Part shown: in pieces, positions 8,483-17,059 of the stretch
Position numbering within the stretch: the stretch's first letter is position 1
Layout: each line of letters opens with the position of its first letter
From: Xylanibacter ruminicola
GTDB lineage: Bacteria; Bacteroidota; Bacteroidia; Bacteroidales; Bacteroidaceae
Length of the DNA stretch: 64,000 nt
Direction of reading: 5' to 3'
Assembly (NCBI RefSeq): GCF_900107775.1
Contig: NZ_FNRF01000002.1
Span: 623,129 to 687,128 of the forward strand
Made by a program: the position numbers and the translations under genes
The notes under the pieces: model-generated
Told to the model about the DNA's origin: nothing
The model's input: the letters and a program-made list of their open reading frames with translations, nothing else
Databases searched by the model: none

Positions 8483-9785
8483 ATGTTTTAATGATTGTGG
8501 TTCCATATAAATCAAATTCTTCCGAATCTGTAATCAATACATCATAGAAGTTGCCGATGATAAGTTTTGCCTCAGCTGCTGGTATCAGCACCTCAGGGTC
8601 AACTTCGGGCGAACAGAACTCGGTACGACCGATATAATAATCGCCCTCACGTCGGTCGATAATCACCTTGAATACCTTTCCAACTTTCTCAGCCTCGAGT
8701 TCGGCGCTGATATTCTGCTGGATACGCATAATCTTATCCAATCTACTCTGCTTTACATCCTCGGGCACATCGTCCTCGAAGTTATCAGCCGAATAGGTTC
8801 CCTCTTCTTCCGAATACGAGAAAGCACCCATACGCTCGAAACGCGCCCACTTTACAAAGGCCTTGAGCTCCTCGAAATCCTCGTCGGTCTCGCCAGGGAA
8901 ACCAACCATCAGGGTGGTACGGATGTGGATGCCGGGCACCTCCTCGCGCATACGACGAACCAGCTCATAAGTCTCATCCTTAGTCACATGGCGACGCATA
9001 CGGCTCAGCATGTTATCTGATACATGCTGGAGGGCGATATCCAGATACTTACATACATTCTGCTTTTCGCGAATCACGCGCAACAGATCCCAAGGGAAGT
9101 GTGTGGGATAAGCATAATGCAAGCGAATCCATTCTACACCAGGGATATCGGCCATCTGCTCGATGAGCTCATCGATATGCTGCTTGCCATCCAGATCCAC
9201 ACCATAATAGGTCAGCTCCTGGGCAATGACATTAAACTCCTTGGTGCCCTGACTTACCAGATAGCGCACCTCATCCAGGATTTCCTGCATGGGGCGACTC
9301 TGGTGCTTGCCAGTAATCAGCGGGATGGCGCAATACGCACAATGGCGATCGCAACCCTCGCTAATCTTGATATATGCATAATGACGTGGCGTAGTGATAT
9401 GGCGCTTACCTTCGCAAGCGTTATACTCCTCGCCATTCAGGTCTTTCAAAAGCTTCTTATAATTAAATTTGCCGTACCAGCCGTCAACCTCGGGAATCTC
9501 TTTTTCCAAGTCGGCCAGATAGCGCTCAGAGAGACAGCCCATCACAAAGAGCTTCTCGATACGACCTTCGGTCTTGGCCTGAGCAAACTCCAGAATGGTG
9601 TTGATACTCTCTTCCTTGGCATCGTTGATAAAACCGCAGGTATTTACCACCACGATTTCACCCTGAGGGTCGTCGCTATCGTGTGTACACTGATAGCCGT
9701 TGGCCTCCATCAAGCCCATCAGAGTCTCGCTATCAACCAGATTCTTTGAGCAGCCCAGTGAAATGATATCTATCGTCTTACTCAT
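8472..9785 (-). CDS. rimO: Ribosomal protein S12 methylthiotransferase RimO
   Basis: 437 aa, the usual family length. The N-terminal MTTase domain opens ISLGCSKNLVDSETLMG, with further cysteines VVNTCGF and VMGCLSERY for one Fe-S cluster. The radical SAM motif SEGCDRHCAYCAIP (CxxxCxxC) and a C-terminal TRAM-like domain follow. RimO methylthiolates an aspartate of ribosomal protein S12. It overlaps ftsY by 8 bases, so the two are co-transcribed. Confidence 0.95.
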   Translation of the reverse strand: MSKTIDIISLGCSKNLVDSETLMGLMEANGYQCTHDSDDPQGEIVVVNTCGFINDAKEESINTILEFAQAKTEGRIEKLFVMGCLSERYLADLEKEIPEVDGWYGKFNYKKLLKDLNGEEYNACEGKRHITTPRHYAYIKISEGCDRHCAYCAIPLITGKHQSRPMQEILDEVRYLVSQGTKEFNVIAQELTYYGVDLDGKQHIDELIEQMADIPGVEWIRLHYAYPTHFPWDLLRVIREKQNVCKYLDIALQHVSDNMLSRMRRHVTKDETYELVRRMREEVPGIHIRTTLMVGFPGETDEDFEELKAFVKWARFERMGAFSYSEEEGTYSADNFEDDVPEDVKQSRLDKIMRIQQNISAELEAEKVGKVFKVIIDRREGDYYIGRTEFCSPEVDPEVLIPAAEAKLIIGNFYDVLITDSEEFDLYGTTIIKTYEQ

Positions 9786-10731
9786 TGAACAGCGAATCTA
9801 CAAACTGACGTTTATTAAACAGCTGGAGGTCGGTCATGCCCTCGCCCAGTCCGATATATTTTACAGGTACCTTCAACTGGTCAGAAATACCAATTACCAC
9901 ACCACCCTTGGCTGTACCATCAAGCTTGGTGATAGCCAGCGAGGTGATCTGTGTAACAGCAGCAAACTGCTTTGCCTGTTCGAAGGCATTCTGACCGGTA
10001 GAGCCATCCAGCACCAGCATCACCTCGTCGGGTGCCTCGGGCAACACCTTCTTCATCACGTCCTTAATCTTCTTCAGCTCGTTCATCAAGCCCACCTTAT
10101 TGTGCAGACGACCAGCGGTATCAATCAATACCACATCGGCACCATTAGCCTTGGCACTCTGCAGGGTATCGAATGCCACACTGGCGGGATCGCTACCCAT
10201 CTGCTGCTTGATAACAGGCACACCTACACGCTCGCCCCAGATACACAACTGCTCAACGGCAGCTGCGCGGAATGTATCAGCAGCACCTAAGTAAACCTTC
10301 TTGCCGGCCTGCTTGAACTGCCAAGCCAGCTTACCTATGGTTGTGGTCTTACCAACGCCGTTCACGCCTACCACCAGAATAACGTAGGGCTTATGATCGG
10401 CGGGCAAATCCCAATTATCGTTATCATCCGAATTATTCTCGGCCAGCAGCTCGGCTATCTCCTCACGGAGAATGCGGTTAAGTTCAGAAGTGCTGACATA
10501 TTTATCGCGAGCCACACGCTCCTCGATGCGCTGAATAATCTTCAATGTGGTATCTACACCCACATCGCTGGTGATGAGCACCTCTTCAAGATTATCCAAT
10601 ACATCATCATCAACCTTCGACTTACCGGCTACGGCACGAGTCAGTTTATCGAACACACTCGTTTTGGTTTTCTCCAAACCCTTATCGAGTGTCTCTTTCT
10701 TATCCTTACTAAAAAATCCAAATAATCCCAT
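9778..10731 (-). CDS. ftsY: Signal recognition particle receptor FtsY
   Basis: 317 aa from MGLFGFFSKDKKETL. An in-frame ATG at 10821 is rejected because it would read through the promoter and the preceding terminator. The NG domain is complete: GVNGVGKTTTIGKLA (P-loop), DTFRAAAVEQL, DTAGRLHNK and TKLDGTAKGG. The acidic A domain seen in proteobacteria is almost absent. It receives ribosome-SRP complexes at the inner membrane. First gene of the ftsY-rimO-HU-HU/LysM operon. Confidence 0.95.
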   Translation of the reverse strand: MGLFGFFSKDKKETLDKGLEKTKTSVFDKLTRAVAGKSKVDDDVLDNLEEVLITSDVGVDTTLKIIQRIEERVARDKYVSTSELNRILREEIAELLAENNSDDNDNWDLPADHKPYVILVVGVNGVGKTTTIGKLAWQFKQAGKKVYLGAADTFRAAAVEQLCIWGERVGVPVIKQQMGSDPASVAFDTLQSAKANGADVVLIDTAGRLHNKVGLMNELKKIKDVMKKVLPEAPDEVMLVLDGSTGQNAFEQAKQFAAVTQITSLAITKLDGTAKGGVVIGISDQLKVPVKYIGLGEGMTDLQLFNKRQFVDSLFNE

Positions 10732-10750
10732 ATTGCAATATTTTCGATTG

Positions 10751-10782
10751 CAAAGATAGGCATAATTTACGACACAACCAAA
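10751..10782 (-). promoter_or_regulatory. Promoter of the ftsY operon
   Basis: The minus strand has TTTG (10779-10782), a 20-bp spacer and TATCTTTG (10751-10758), a near-ideal Bacteroidota promoter about 20 bases before the ftsY ATG. The -33 box overlaps the U-tract of the upstream ribosomal-protein terminator. Confidence 0.8.
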
Positions 10783-10814
10783 AAAAGAGGCCGCAAATTT
10801 CCTTGCGACCTCTA
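10783..10814 (-). terminator. Terminator of rpmB-rpmG-DUF4295
   Basis: Minus-strand stem AGAGGTCGCAA / TTGCGGCCTCT (one G-U pair) around a short loop, followed by seven T residues. It lies about 20 bases downstream of the DUF4295 stop. Confidence 0.88.
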
Positions 10815-10836
10815 ATTTCAATATAATAAATGTAAA

Positions 10837-10995
10837 TTAGTTCTTGAAAAAGTCCTTAACGGCCTCGTTGGGAACCATCTGCTCGTCGAAGATGTAAGCA
10901 CCAGTCTTAGGGCTCTTAACCATCTTGATTACCTTTGTGTAAGCGCGACCATCCTTTGAGCCTTCGTGGAGGGTAGCGACGGTTTTCTTTGCCAT
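10837..10995 (-). CDS. DUF4295 family small basic protein
   Basis: 52 aa: it begins MAKKTVATLHEGSKDGRAYT and ends VPNEAVKDFFKN. It is the conserved small protein that follows rpmB and rpmG throughout Bacteroidota. It is Lys-rich, has no signal peptide or cysteine motif, and starts 13 bases after rpmG. Function is unknown; constant linkage to L28 and L33 suggests a ribosome-associated role, which is inference. Confidence 0.88.
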   Translation of the reverse strand: MAKKTVATLHEGSKDGRAYTKVIKMVKSPKTGAYIFDEQMVPNEAVKDFFKN

Positions 10996-11007
10996 ACTTC
11001 AGTCGTA

Positions 11008-11199
11008 TTATTTAATCTCCTTGTGAAGAGTCATCTTCTTCAGGATTGGGTTATACTTCATAAGCTCCATACGCTCTGGCGTATTCTTACGATTCTTGGT
11101 GGTTACGTAACGGCTAGTACCGGGCATACCACTATTCTTGTGCTCTGTGCACTCCAGGATAACCTGAACGCGATTACCTTTAGCTTTCTTTCCTGCCAT
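11008..11199 (-). CDS. rpmG: 50S ribosomal protein L33
   Basis: 63 aa. [15 protein letters not shown] and [20 protein letters not shown] match L33, including the ECTE and TTKNR segments. Only one Cys is left in the region that carries a zinc ribbon in some L33 forms, so this is a zinc-free version. It follows rpmB with 4 bases between. Confidence 0.95.
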   Translation of the reverse strand: MAGKKAKGNRVQVILECTEHKNSGMPGTSRYVTTKNRKNTPERMELMKYNPILKKMTLHKEIK

Positions 11200-11203
11200 G
11201 ATT

Positions 11204-11467
11204 TTAATCTCCTATCACTTTAATGTCCTTCCAGTCTACAAATCCTTTGGCAACAGCCTGCTTCAAGGCAGCATCCAGACCTACTTTATTGATCATACGA
11301 AGACCAGCAGCGCTAATCTTCAACTGAATCCAGCAACCCTCCTCTACGTAGTAGAATTTCTTGCTGAAAAGGTTAACGTCAAAGCTTCTCTTTGTACGGT
11401 GCTTTGAGTGAGACACATTGCAACCTATCTGTGCCTTCTTTCCTGTAATTTGACAAATCTTAGACAT
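11204..11467 (-). CDS. rpmB: 50S ribosomal protein L28
   Basis: 87 aa. [20 protein letters not shown] is the L28 N-terminus, and [12 protein letters not shown] continues it. The first gene of rpmB-rpmG-DUF4295. A TAATTTTG box 53 bases upstream is the likely -7 element. Confidence 0.95.
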   Translation of the reverse strand: MSKICQITGKKAQIGCNVSHSKHRTKRSFDVNLFSKKFYYVEEGCWIQLKISAAGLRMINKVGLDAALKQAVAKGFVDWKDIKVIGD

Positions 11468-11519
11468 TTCTATCTACCTTTTTACTTGTGATTTACACTT
11501 ACTTATTCCAAACAGCGTG

Positions 11520-11527
11520 CAAAATTA
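11520..11527 (-). promoter_or_regulatory. Probable -7 element for rpmB-rpmG-DUF4295
   Basis: Minus strand TAATTTTG matches TAnnTTTG. The -33 region is not a clear TTTG. Confidence 0.5.
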
Positions 11528-11586
11528 CACAATTTTATTGAGATTCAGATAATTACACGACCGGAAATTCAAAGAATTAATAATTT

Positions 11587-12102
11587 TTAACCTTCTCGCT
11601 CGGGTCTGGGGGCATCTTCCTCCTTCAAAAAGCCCAAAAACATCTCCATGGCACGGTTGGTGGCAATGGCCAGATTGATGTCGCGACCAAAGTCTTCTTC
11701 CAGCTTCATGGTTACCACTTTTTCGGGACGTCCGCATGCCAACCAGATGGTGCCAACAGGAATCTCCTTGGTACCGCCGGTAGGACCAGCAAAACCGGTA
11801 GCAGAAATGGCATAATCGGTATTCAGAGCCTTACATGCTCCCTTTACCATAGCTATTGCAACCTCCTCACACACAGCGGTTTCCTCTTCGAGCAACTGAT
11901 GGTCAACACCCAGCAGATTCTCCTTAACCTCGTTGATATATGAGATAATACCACCCTTGAAATACTTTGATGCGCCAGGCACAGCAATGATAGCCTCGGC
12001 TATGCGTCCACCAGTGCAACTCTCGGCAGTACTTACAGTCTTCTCAGTCTCCCAAAGGATCTCACTCACCTCTCTACTTGTTATCTTACTTTCAAAATCC
12101 AT
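11587..12102 (-). CDS. pncC: Nicotinamide-nucleotide amidohydrolase (CinA C-terminal family)
   Basis: 171 aa. The CinA C-terminal signature TVSTAESCTGGRIAEAI, then YINEVKENLLGV and SATGFAGPTGG, are present; the N-terminal molybdopterin-like domain of full CinA is absent, so this is the stand-alone PncC form. It deamidates NMN to nicotinic acid mononucleotide in the pyridine nucleotide salvage cycle. It is the last gene downstream of map-tsaD, separated from tsaD by a 38-base gap that contains tandem heptamers. Confidence 0.85.
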   Translation of the reverse strand: MDFESKITSREVSEILWETEKTVSTAESCTGGRIAEAIIAVPGASKYFKGGIISYINEVKENLLGVDHQLLEEETAVCEEVAIAMVKGACKALNTDYAISATGFAGPTGGTKEIPVGTIWLACGRPEKVVTMKLEEDFGRDINLAIATNRAMEMFLGFLKEEDAPRPEREG

Positions 12103-12109
12103 CTTGATA

Positions 12110-12140
12110 ATGTTTAATCTTTAATGTTTAATGTTTAATC
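12110..12140. repeat. Tandem heptamer repeat (TTTAATG type)
   Basis: Three to four copies of TTTAATG/TTTAATC fill the gap between tsaD and pncC. Similar TTCAATG arrays occur at 36170, 50423 and 60462. Confidence 0.75.
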
Positions 12141-13166
12141 CTACTTAAACGTTACTTTACTGAATGCGGGGGCATCGATCGAGCAGAACTGCTTGTCCTG
12201 ATACTTATAATAGCCCACGATACCAATCATGGCTGCATTATCGGTGGTATAACTGAACTTGGGGATATAAATCGTCCAACCATAACGCTTCTCGGCATCG
12301 TAGAACGCATTGCGCAAGCCGTTATTGGCGCTCACACCACCAGCCACAGCCACATGCTTGATACCAGTCTGCTTCACAGCCTTCTTCAGCTTCTTCATCA
12401 AGATATCCACAATCGTCCACTCCAGCGAGGCGGCGATATCTTCCTTGTGCTTCTCGATAAAGTCGGGATCCTCAGCCACCCACTTCTGCATCGAATACAG
12501 GAACGAGGTCTTCAAGCCCGAGAAACTATAATCGAGACCAGGGATATTAGGCTCGGCAAACTGATAGGCCTTGGGATTACCCTGACGAGCCAATCGGTCG
12601 ATGATAGGACCACCGGGATAACCCAGCCCCATCACCTTCGAGCACTTATCGATAGCCTCACCGGCAGCATCGTCGATAGTCTGTCCAAGCACCTCCATAT
12701 CGTTATAGGCATTCACCTTTACAATCTGCGAGTTACCACCCGATACCAACAGGCACAGGAATGGCAATGGCGGCTGGTGCTGATCGTCTTCGCTCTCCTT
12801 GATAAAATGCGCCATCACGTGTCCCTGCAGATGGTTTACATCAATCATAGGGATACCCAATGAGCGGGCAAAACCTTTGGCAAAGCTCACGCCTACCAGC
12901 AACGATCCCATCAGTCCGGGACCGCGGGTAAAGGCAATCGCTGTTAAATCCTCTTTGGTGATACCAGCCTTTTTGATGGCCTGATCCACTACAGGCACCA
13001 CATTCTGTTGGTGGGCGCGCGATGCCAGCTCGGGCACTACGCCACCGTATGCCTCGTGCACAGCCTGCGAAGCCGTAACGTTCGACAGCAGAATACCATT
13101 CTTCAGTACAGCTGCCGAAGTATCATCACACGAGCTCTCTATACCTAATATATATATATCCTTCAT
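12141..13166 (-). CDS. tsaD: tRNA N6-adenosine threonylcarbamoyltransferase TsaD
   Basis: 341 aa. ILGIESSCDDTSAAVL is the N-terminal ATPase-fold motif, and DVNHLQGHVMAHF carries the metal-binding histidines; CLLVSGGNSQIV and AVAGGVSANNGLR follow. TsaD transfers threonylcarbamoyl to A37 of ANN-decoding tRNAs, with TsaB/E. It starts one base after the map stop. Confidence 0.96.
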   Translation of the reverse strand: MKDIYILGIESSCDDTSAAVLKNGILLSNVTASQAVHEAYGGVVPELASRAHQQNVVPVVDQAIKKAGITKEDLTAIAFTRGPGLMGSLLVGVSFAKGFARSLGIPMIDVNHLQGHVMAHFIKESEDDQHQPPLPFLCLLVSGGNSQIVKVNAYNDMEVLGQTIDDAAGEAIDKCSKVMGLGYPGGPIIDRLARQGNPKAYQFAEPNIPGLDYSFSGLKTSFLYSMQKWVAEDPDFIEKHKEDIAASLEWTIVDILMKKLKKAVKQTGIKHVAVAGGVSANNGLRNAFYDAEKRYGWTIYIPKFSYTTDNAAMIGIVGYYKYQDKQFCSIDAPAFSKVTFK

Positions 13167-13167
13167 C

Positions 13168-14034
13168 TTAGTACGTCAGTATCTCTACACCATGTTCTGT
13201 CATCACCAGTGTATGCTCCCACTGTGCGCTGGGCAGTTCGTCTTCGGTAATCACCTCCCATCCGTATGGATCGTCGGCATCGATGAACACCTTCCAGGTA
13301 CCCATGTTAATCATAGGCTCGATGGTGAACACCATACCAGGAACCAGCAGCATACCGGTACCACAATGTCCGTAGTGCTCTACATCGGGTTCCTCGTGGA
13401 ATTTCAGTCCCACGCCGTGTCCGGCCAGATCGCGAACGATACCATAGCCGTATTTCTTACAGTGCTTCTCGATGGCATGACCGATATCGCCCACAAAGCC
13501 ATAAGGCTTAGCAGCCTCCATACCAATCTCCAGACACTCCTTAGCTACACGCACCAGCTGCTCCTTCTCGGGTGTGGTCTTACCGATGATAAACATGCGA
13601 CTGGCGTCGGCGTAATAGCCATCAAGGATGGTAGTAAAGTCAACATTGATGATATCGCCCTCTTCGAGCACGTCTTCCTCCTTGGGAATACCATGACAAA
13701 CCACCTCGTTGATCGAGGTGCACACGCTCATGGGGAAGCCTTCGTAATTCAAGCAGGCAGGGATGGCACCAGCATCCTCGCACACCTTGCGACAAATCTG
13801 GTCGATCTCGAGTGTGTTCATTCCAGCCTTAATCTCTTTGGCCACTGCGTCGAGCACAGCGGTATTTACTACACCCGCCTTACGGATGCCTTCTATCTGT
13901 TCAGGGGTTTTAATTAAGTCACGTGTTGGCACCAGCTTACCTTTGTTCTCCCAATACATAATGGTTTTATCCATCTCTGTGGGCTCCTGTCCGGGCAAGC
14001 AATGCCATCTTCTTTTTTTCTTAAATGCACTCAT
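13168..14034 (-). CDS. map: Type I methionine aminopeptidase
   Basis: 288 aa. Metal ligands are seen in IINVDFTTILDGYYADASRM (two Asp), LAGHGVGLKFHEEP (His), FTIEPM (Glu) and SAQWEHT (Glu). There is an N-terminal extension of about 40 residues before the catalytic domain, including RRWHCLPGQ, reminiscent of a remnant of the zinc-binding extension seen in some Map proteins but with too few Cys to bind zinc. It removes initiator Met co-translationally. First gene of map-tsaD-pncC. Confidence 0.95.
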   Translation of the reverse strand: MSAFKKKRRWHCLPGQEPTEMDKTIMYWENKGKLVPTRDLIKTPEQIEGIRKAGVVNTAVLDAVAKEIKAGMNTLEIDQICRKVCEDAGAIPACLNYEGFPMSVCTSINEVVCHGIPKEEDVLEEGDIINVDFTTILDGYYADASRMFIIGKTTPEKEQLVRVAKECLEIGMEAAKPYGFVGDIGHAIEKHCKKYGYGIVRDLAGHGVGLKFHEEPDVEHYGHCGTGMLLVPGMVFTIEPMINMGTWKVFIDADDPYGWEVITEDELPSAQWEHTLVMTEHGVEILTY

Positions 14035-14062
14035 TTCACCTTATTATATATATAATCGGGTG

Positions 14063-14094
14063 CAAAGTTACTGCAAATTATGCGAATAACCAAA
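14063..14094 (-). promoter_or_regulatory. Promoter of map-tsaD-pncC
   Basis: Minus strand TTTG (14091-14094), 20 bp, TAACTTTG (14063-14070), about 30 bases before the map ATG. Confidence 0.8.
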
Positions 14095-14178
14095 GGAAAA
14101 TACTTTTTTCTTTATTTATGCGAGTTACATCCATCTACCACACCAGTGGTTTATATGTTTAATTTTTTCTTTATATAT

Positions 14179-14209
14179 TTTGTTTTTTCAATTTATTTTC
14201 ATATCTTTG
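14179..14209 (+). promoter_or_regulatory. Promoter of the DUF1254 lipoprotein gene
   Basis: TTTG (14179-14182), 19 bp, TATCTTTG (14202-14209), a full Bacteroidota promoter 43 bases upstream of the ATG. Confidence 0.82.
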
Positions 14210-14251
14210 CCGCCATAAAAAAAATATCACTATAAATCAAATTTATTCAGT

Positions 14252-15688
14252 ATGAAAACAAAACTAATTCACAACCTTGCTACAGCGGCTATGATGCTGC
14301 TTGCAACCATTGTCGGTACAGGATGCAACTCCAATTCCGACAATCCCGCTAATGCGTCAAATTTATTAACTGATGCCGAGAAGGCTGATTTGCTTGAGCG
14401 AGCTTACGTATATGCACTGCCGCTGATGCTTATGGATGCCACCTATATCCATATGACTAACGTGGTTGACCCCGTTGGTCAGCAGGCACCAGCCAACCGT
14501 CTGATTCACGCCCGCGTGCTGGCCAACGCCAATACCAAGGAGGTGGTTACACCCAATGTGGACACGAACTACACACAGGTGATGATGGACCTCTCAGGAG
14601 ATGCACTCGTGTTGCGCCTGCCACATACCGATCGTTTCTGTCTGGCTCAGATTCTTGATGCCTGGAGCAACTGCATAGCAGCTCCTGTTGCCACCGATAT
14701 CGAGGGTGAATATGGTTACTTCTGTTTTACCGGTCCTAACTTTAAAGGCGAAGTGCCTGCCAACATGACTCATATCGCCAGCCCTACCGACCATGTGTGG
14801 ATGCTGCTGCGTACTGTTTGTAAGGGTAAGGATGACCTGGACAACGTACATGCCATACAGGACGAGATGCGCACCTATATGCTGAACGACTTTGTAACTA
14901 ACGGCGCAGAATATAAAGGTAAGGGAACCTACAACCCTGATTACGACTTTAAAGCTCCTGTGGACTACATCATGACTATGCCTATGGACAAATTCTTTGC
15001 TCGCGCCAATGAGCTAATGCTCACTAATCCGCCTACAAAAGCTGATGCCGAATGGCTGGCCGACCTGAAGCGTATCAACGTAGGCCCAGGTCTGAAGTTC
15101 GATGCTTCAATCTTCGGCAGTGAGGCAGAGACATTGTGGAAAAACCTCGTAACCAATATTATCGCTATCACAACGCCACGCAGTCAGCAGTTTGTGAAGC
15201 CCAATGGCTCTTGGCAGTTCTATGGCGAACCTATTGCAGAGTTCGGTACCGAATACTATTATCGCGCTCTTATTGCTGTGGCAGCTCTGGCAGCCAATCC
15301 TGTAAGCGTGGCCGTTTACCCACGTGCCAACGTGGATGCCAATGGACAGCACCTTAATGGCAATCATCGCTATCGTCTGCATATCACATCAGACAACTGG
15401 CCAGAAACAAAACCTTATGGTTTCTGGAGTGTGACTCTCTATGGCGAAGACAACTTCCTCTATAACAACGAGCAGAATCGCTATAATATCACAGACCGCG
15501 ACAACTGGAAGCGCAATGATGATGGCTCACTCGACATTTATGTTTCGCACGAACAGGATACAGACCATCCCGACAACTGGCTGCCTGCTCCAGCAGACGA
15601 CTTCCATCTCATCTTCCGTATCTACAACCCAGTGGATCGTATCGCCCATAACGAGTGGACGATGCCTGTCATCACCCGCTTAGATTGA
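14252..15688 (+). CDS. DUF1254/DUF1214 domain lipoprotein
   Basis: 478 aa. The N-terminus MKTKLIHNLATAAMMLLATI leads to VGTGC, a lipobox with Cys25, so the mature protein is lipid anchored. A DUF1254 domain follows (LERAYVYALPLMLMDATYIH, then NTKEVVTPNVDTNYTQVMMD with its DTNY motif), then a C-terminal DUF1214 domain (KPYGFWSVTLYGEDNFLYNN). Bacterial members are widespread exported proteins of uncertain function. The gene stands alone with its own promoter and a downstream terminator. Confidence 0.85.
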   Translation: MKTKLIHNLATAAMMLLATIVGTGCNSNSDNPANASNLLTDAEKADLLERAYVYALPLMLMDATYIHMTNVVDPVGQQAPANRLIHARVLANANTKEVVTPNVDTNYTQVMMDLSGDALVLRLPHTDRFCLAQILDAWSNCIAAPVATDIEGEYGYFCFTGPNFKGEVPANMTHIASPTDHVWMLLRTVCKGKDDLDNVHAIQDEMRTYMLNDFVTNGAEYKGKGTYNPDYDFKAPVDYIMTMPMDKFFARANELMLTNPPTKADAEWLADLKRINVGPGLKFDASIFGSEAETLWKNLVTNIIAITTPRSQQFVKPNGSWQFYGEPIAEFGTEYYYRALIAVAALAANPVSVAVYPRANVDANGQHLNGNHRYRLHITSDNWPETKPYGFWSVTLYGEDNFLYNNEQNRYNITDRDNWKRNDDGSLDIYVSHEQDTDHPDNWLPAPADDFHLIFRIYNPVDRIAHNEWTMPVITRLD

Positions 15689-15720
15689 TATCCCAGATAC
15701 CTCAAATTTACCCAAACACT

Positions 15721-15754
15721 AACCCCGCTCTACTATGATAGTAAAGCGGGGTTT
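15721..15754. terminator. Terminator between convergent genes
   Basis: Stem AACCCCGCT / AGCGGGGTT around a loop with an internal CTA...TAG match, followed by TTTG. It sits between the convergent DUF1254 gene and the small lipoprotein gene. The T run is short. Confidence 0.65.
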
Positions 15755-15774
15755 GTATTAGGGTATATTGCAAT

Positions 15775-16299
15775 TTATTTGATGCGGTGGCGGGGGCGAG
15801 ATATCGTGGTGCTATCTGCAACTGCTCCGCGTGTGTAGTAATGGCTGCCGCCCCAGTAATCCCAGTCGTAAGAATTCTCGTAACGACGTGAGCTGTTGAA
15901 GAGGTCGAAGCGAACTTCCTTATGGCCATCATAGAACCTGCCACTGAAATGATTATCGCTCAGGGTGTAATGCTGGATCTTTAGATTACAGTTTTCCTCG
16001 ATAAAGTGGATATAGATGGTGCCATACTCTACAACCCAGTTGAAATGGTTGGGAACATAGCCGCGATGATCGTAGTAATCTACCCAGAGACCAGAACCCT
16101 CGCTATAGGTGTAGGGGTCTTTCAGGAATGTGATCTCGGATGATACATAGCTGTAGCCATCCCAATCTTCAATAGACATATCACCCGTCCATGTGCCTTC
16201 GAGTGTGTAGGCGATTTCCTCATCGGTTTCGCAAGAGGTGAACGACAGTGTCATCAATCCCATCATCGCGATCATCAGTGTTGTGTAGAGCTTCTTCAT
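15775..16299 (-). CDS. Small hypothetical lipoprotein
   Basis: 174 aa when started at MKKLYTTLMIAMMGLMTLSF; a longer in-frame start at 16332 would place 11 charged residues before the signal peptide. The lipobox LSFTSC puts the lipid on Cys23. The mature domain starts LEGTWTGDM, the type of beta-rich lipocalin-like opening common in small Bacteroidota lipoproteins, and contains many Tyr and Trp. I do not recognise a family. It stands alone. Confidence 0.75.
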   Translation of the reverse strand: MKKLYTTLMIAMMGLMTLSFTSCETDEEIAYTLEGTWTGDMSIEDWDGYSYVSSEITFLKDPYTYSEGSGLWVDYYDHRGYVPNHFNWVVEYGTIYIHFIEENCNLKIQHYTLSDNHFSGRFYDGHKEVRFDLFNSSRRYENSYDWDYWGGSHYYTRGAVADSTTISRPRHRIK

Positions 16300-16414
16300 A
16301 ATTGTACCCTTTCTATTTTTTTTGTTAGACATTCGATTATTTTTGATATTGCAAAGTTAGATAATTTAGCTTACTCCTACAAAGGAAAATCCATAAACCA
16401 TAATGGGGAATTCC

Positions 16415-17059
16415 CTAAAGTAGAGAGGAAAGTTGGTTAAAGTCCATATTCCGATAATCGGATATCTGGATGTCGGACAATTCGCTGATCGATTCTGCCG
16501 AATTGGTGGTTGCCAGTCCCACTACCTTCATCTGGGCAGCACGACCAGAACGCAGACCATTAAAGCTATCCTCGAAAACAATACACTCATCGGTGCTTGC
16601 ACCCAAACGCGCGGCAGCTTTGAGATAACAATCGGGATCGGGCTTACTACGCTCGAAATCCTCGCTGGTAAGAATAGCATCGAACAACGACTTAAACTCG
16701 GGCTGATAGCGATACACAGCCTGCATCTTAGGCAGATTAGAGCTGGTAACAACTGCCGTTTTCACACCATGAGCGTGCAAATCGGCAATCATCTGCTCGA
16801 AGCCTTCGATATAGTCGTAATGCATGTGACTCTCGTATTCGTTAAGTCTATCTGTGATTACAGGCTGCTCTTTCTCCAACGGACCACTGAACCACTGATT
16901 GTAGATCTGTGTAAGCGTCTGACCTTTAATTTCGTGTTCCAGACCTGGACGTTCGGGGTGATAGAGTCGACACTGAGAACCCCAGAATATAGAATACTGG
17001 GGTTCTGTGTCGAATACTACACCATCGAGGTCGAAGAGTGCGGCTTTCAATGTGCTCAT
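16415..17059 (-). CDS. HAD-superfamily phosphatase (beta-phosphoglucomutase-like)
   Basis: 214 aa. Motif I ALFDLDGVVFDTEP, motif II VVTSSN, motif III lysine in ERSKPDPDCYLKAA, and motif IV IVFEDSFNGLRSG. A helical cap lies between motifs I and II, as in beta-phosphoglucomutase-like sugar phosphatases. The substrate cannot be read from sequence. Its start overlaps the end of the dipeptidase gene by 4 bases. Confidence 0.88.
   Translation of the reverse strand: MSTLKAALFDLDGVVFDTEPQYSIFWGSQCRLYHPERPGLEHEIKGQTLTQIYNQWFSGPLEKEQPVITDRLNEYESHMHYDYIEGFEQMIADLHAHGVKTAVVTSSNLPKMQAVYRYQPEFKSLFDAILTSEDFERSKPDPDCYLKAAARLGASTDECIVFEDSFNGLRSGRAAQMKVVGLATTNSAESISELSDIQISDYRNMDFNQLSSLL

Noticed and set aside
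10732..10821. 30-residue N-terminal extension of FtsY
   Set aside because: It would translate the promoter and terminator region; MGLFGFF is the usual family start.
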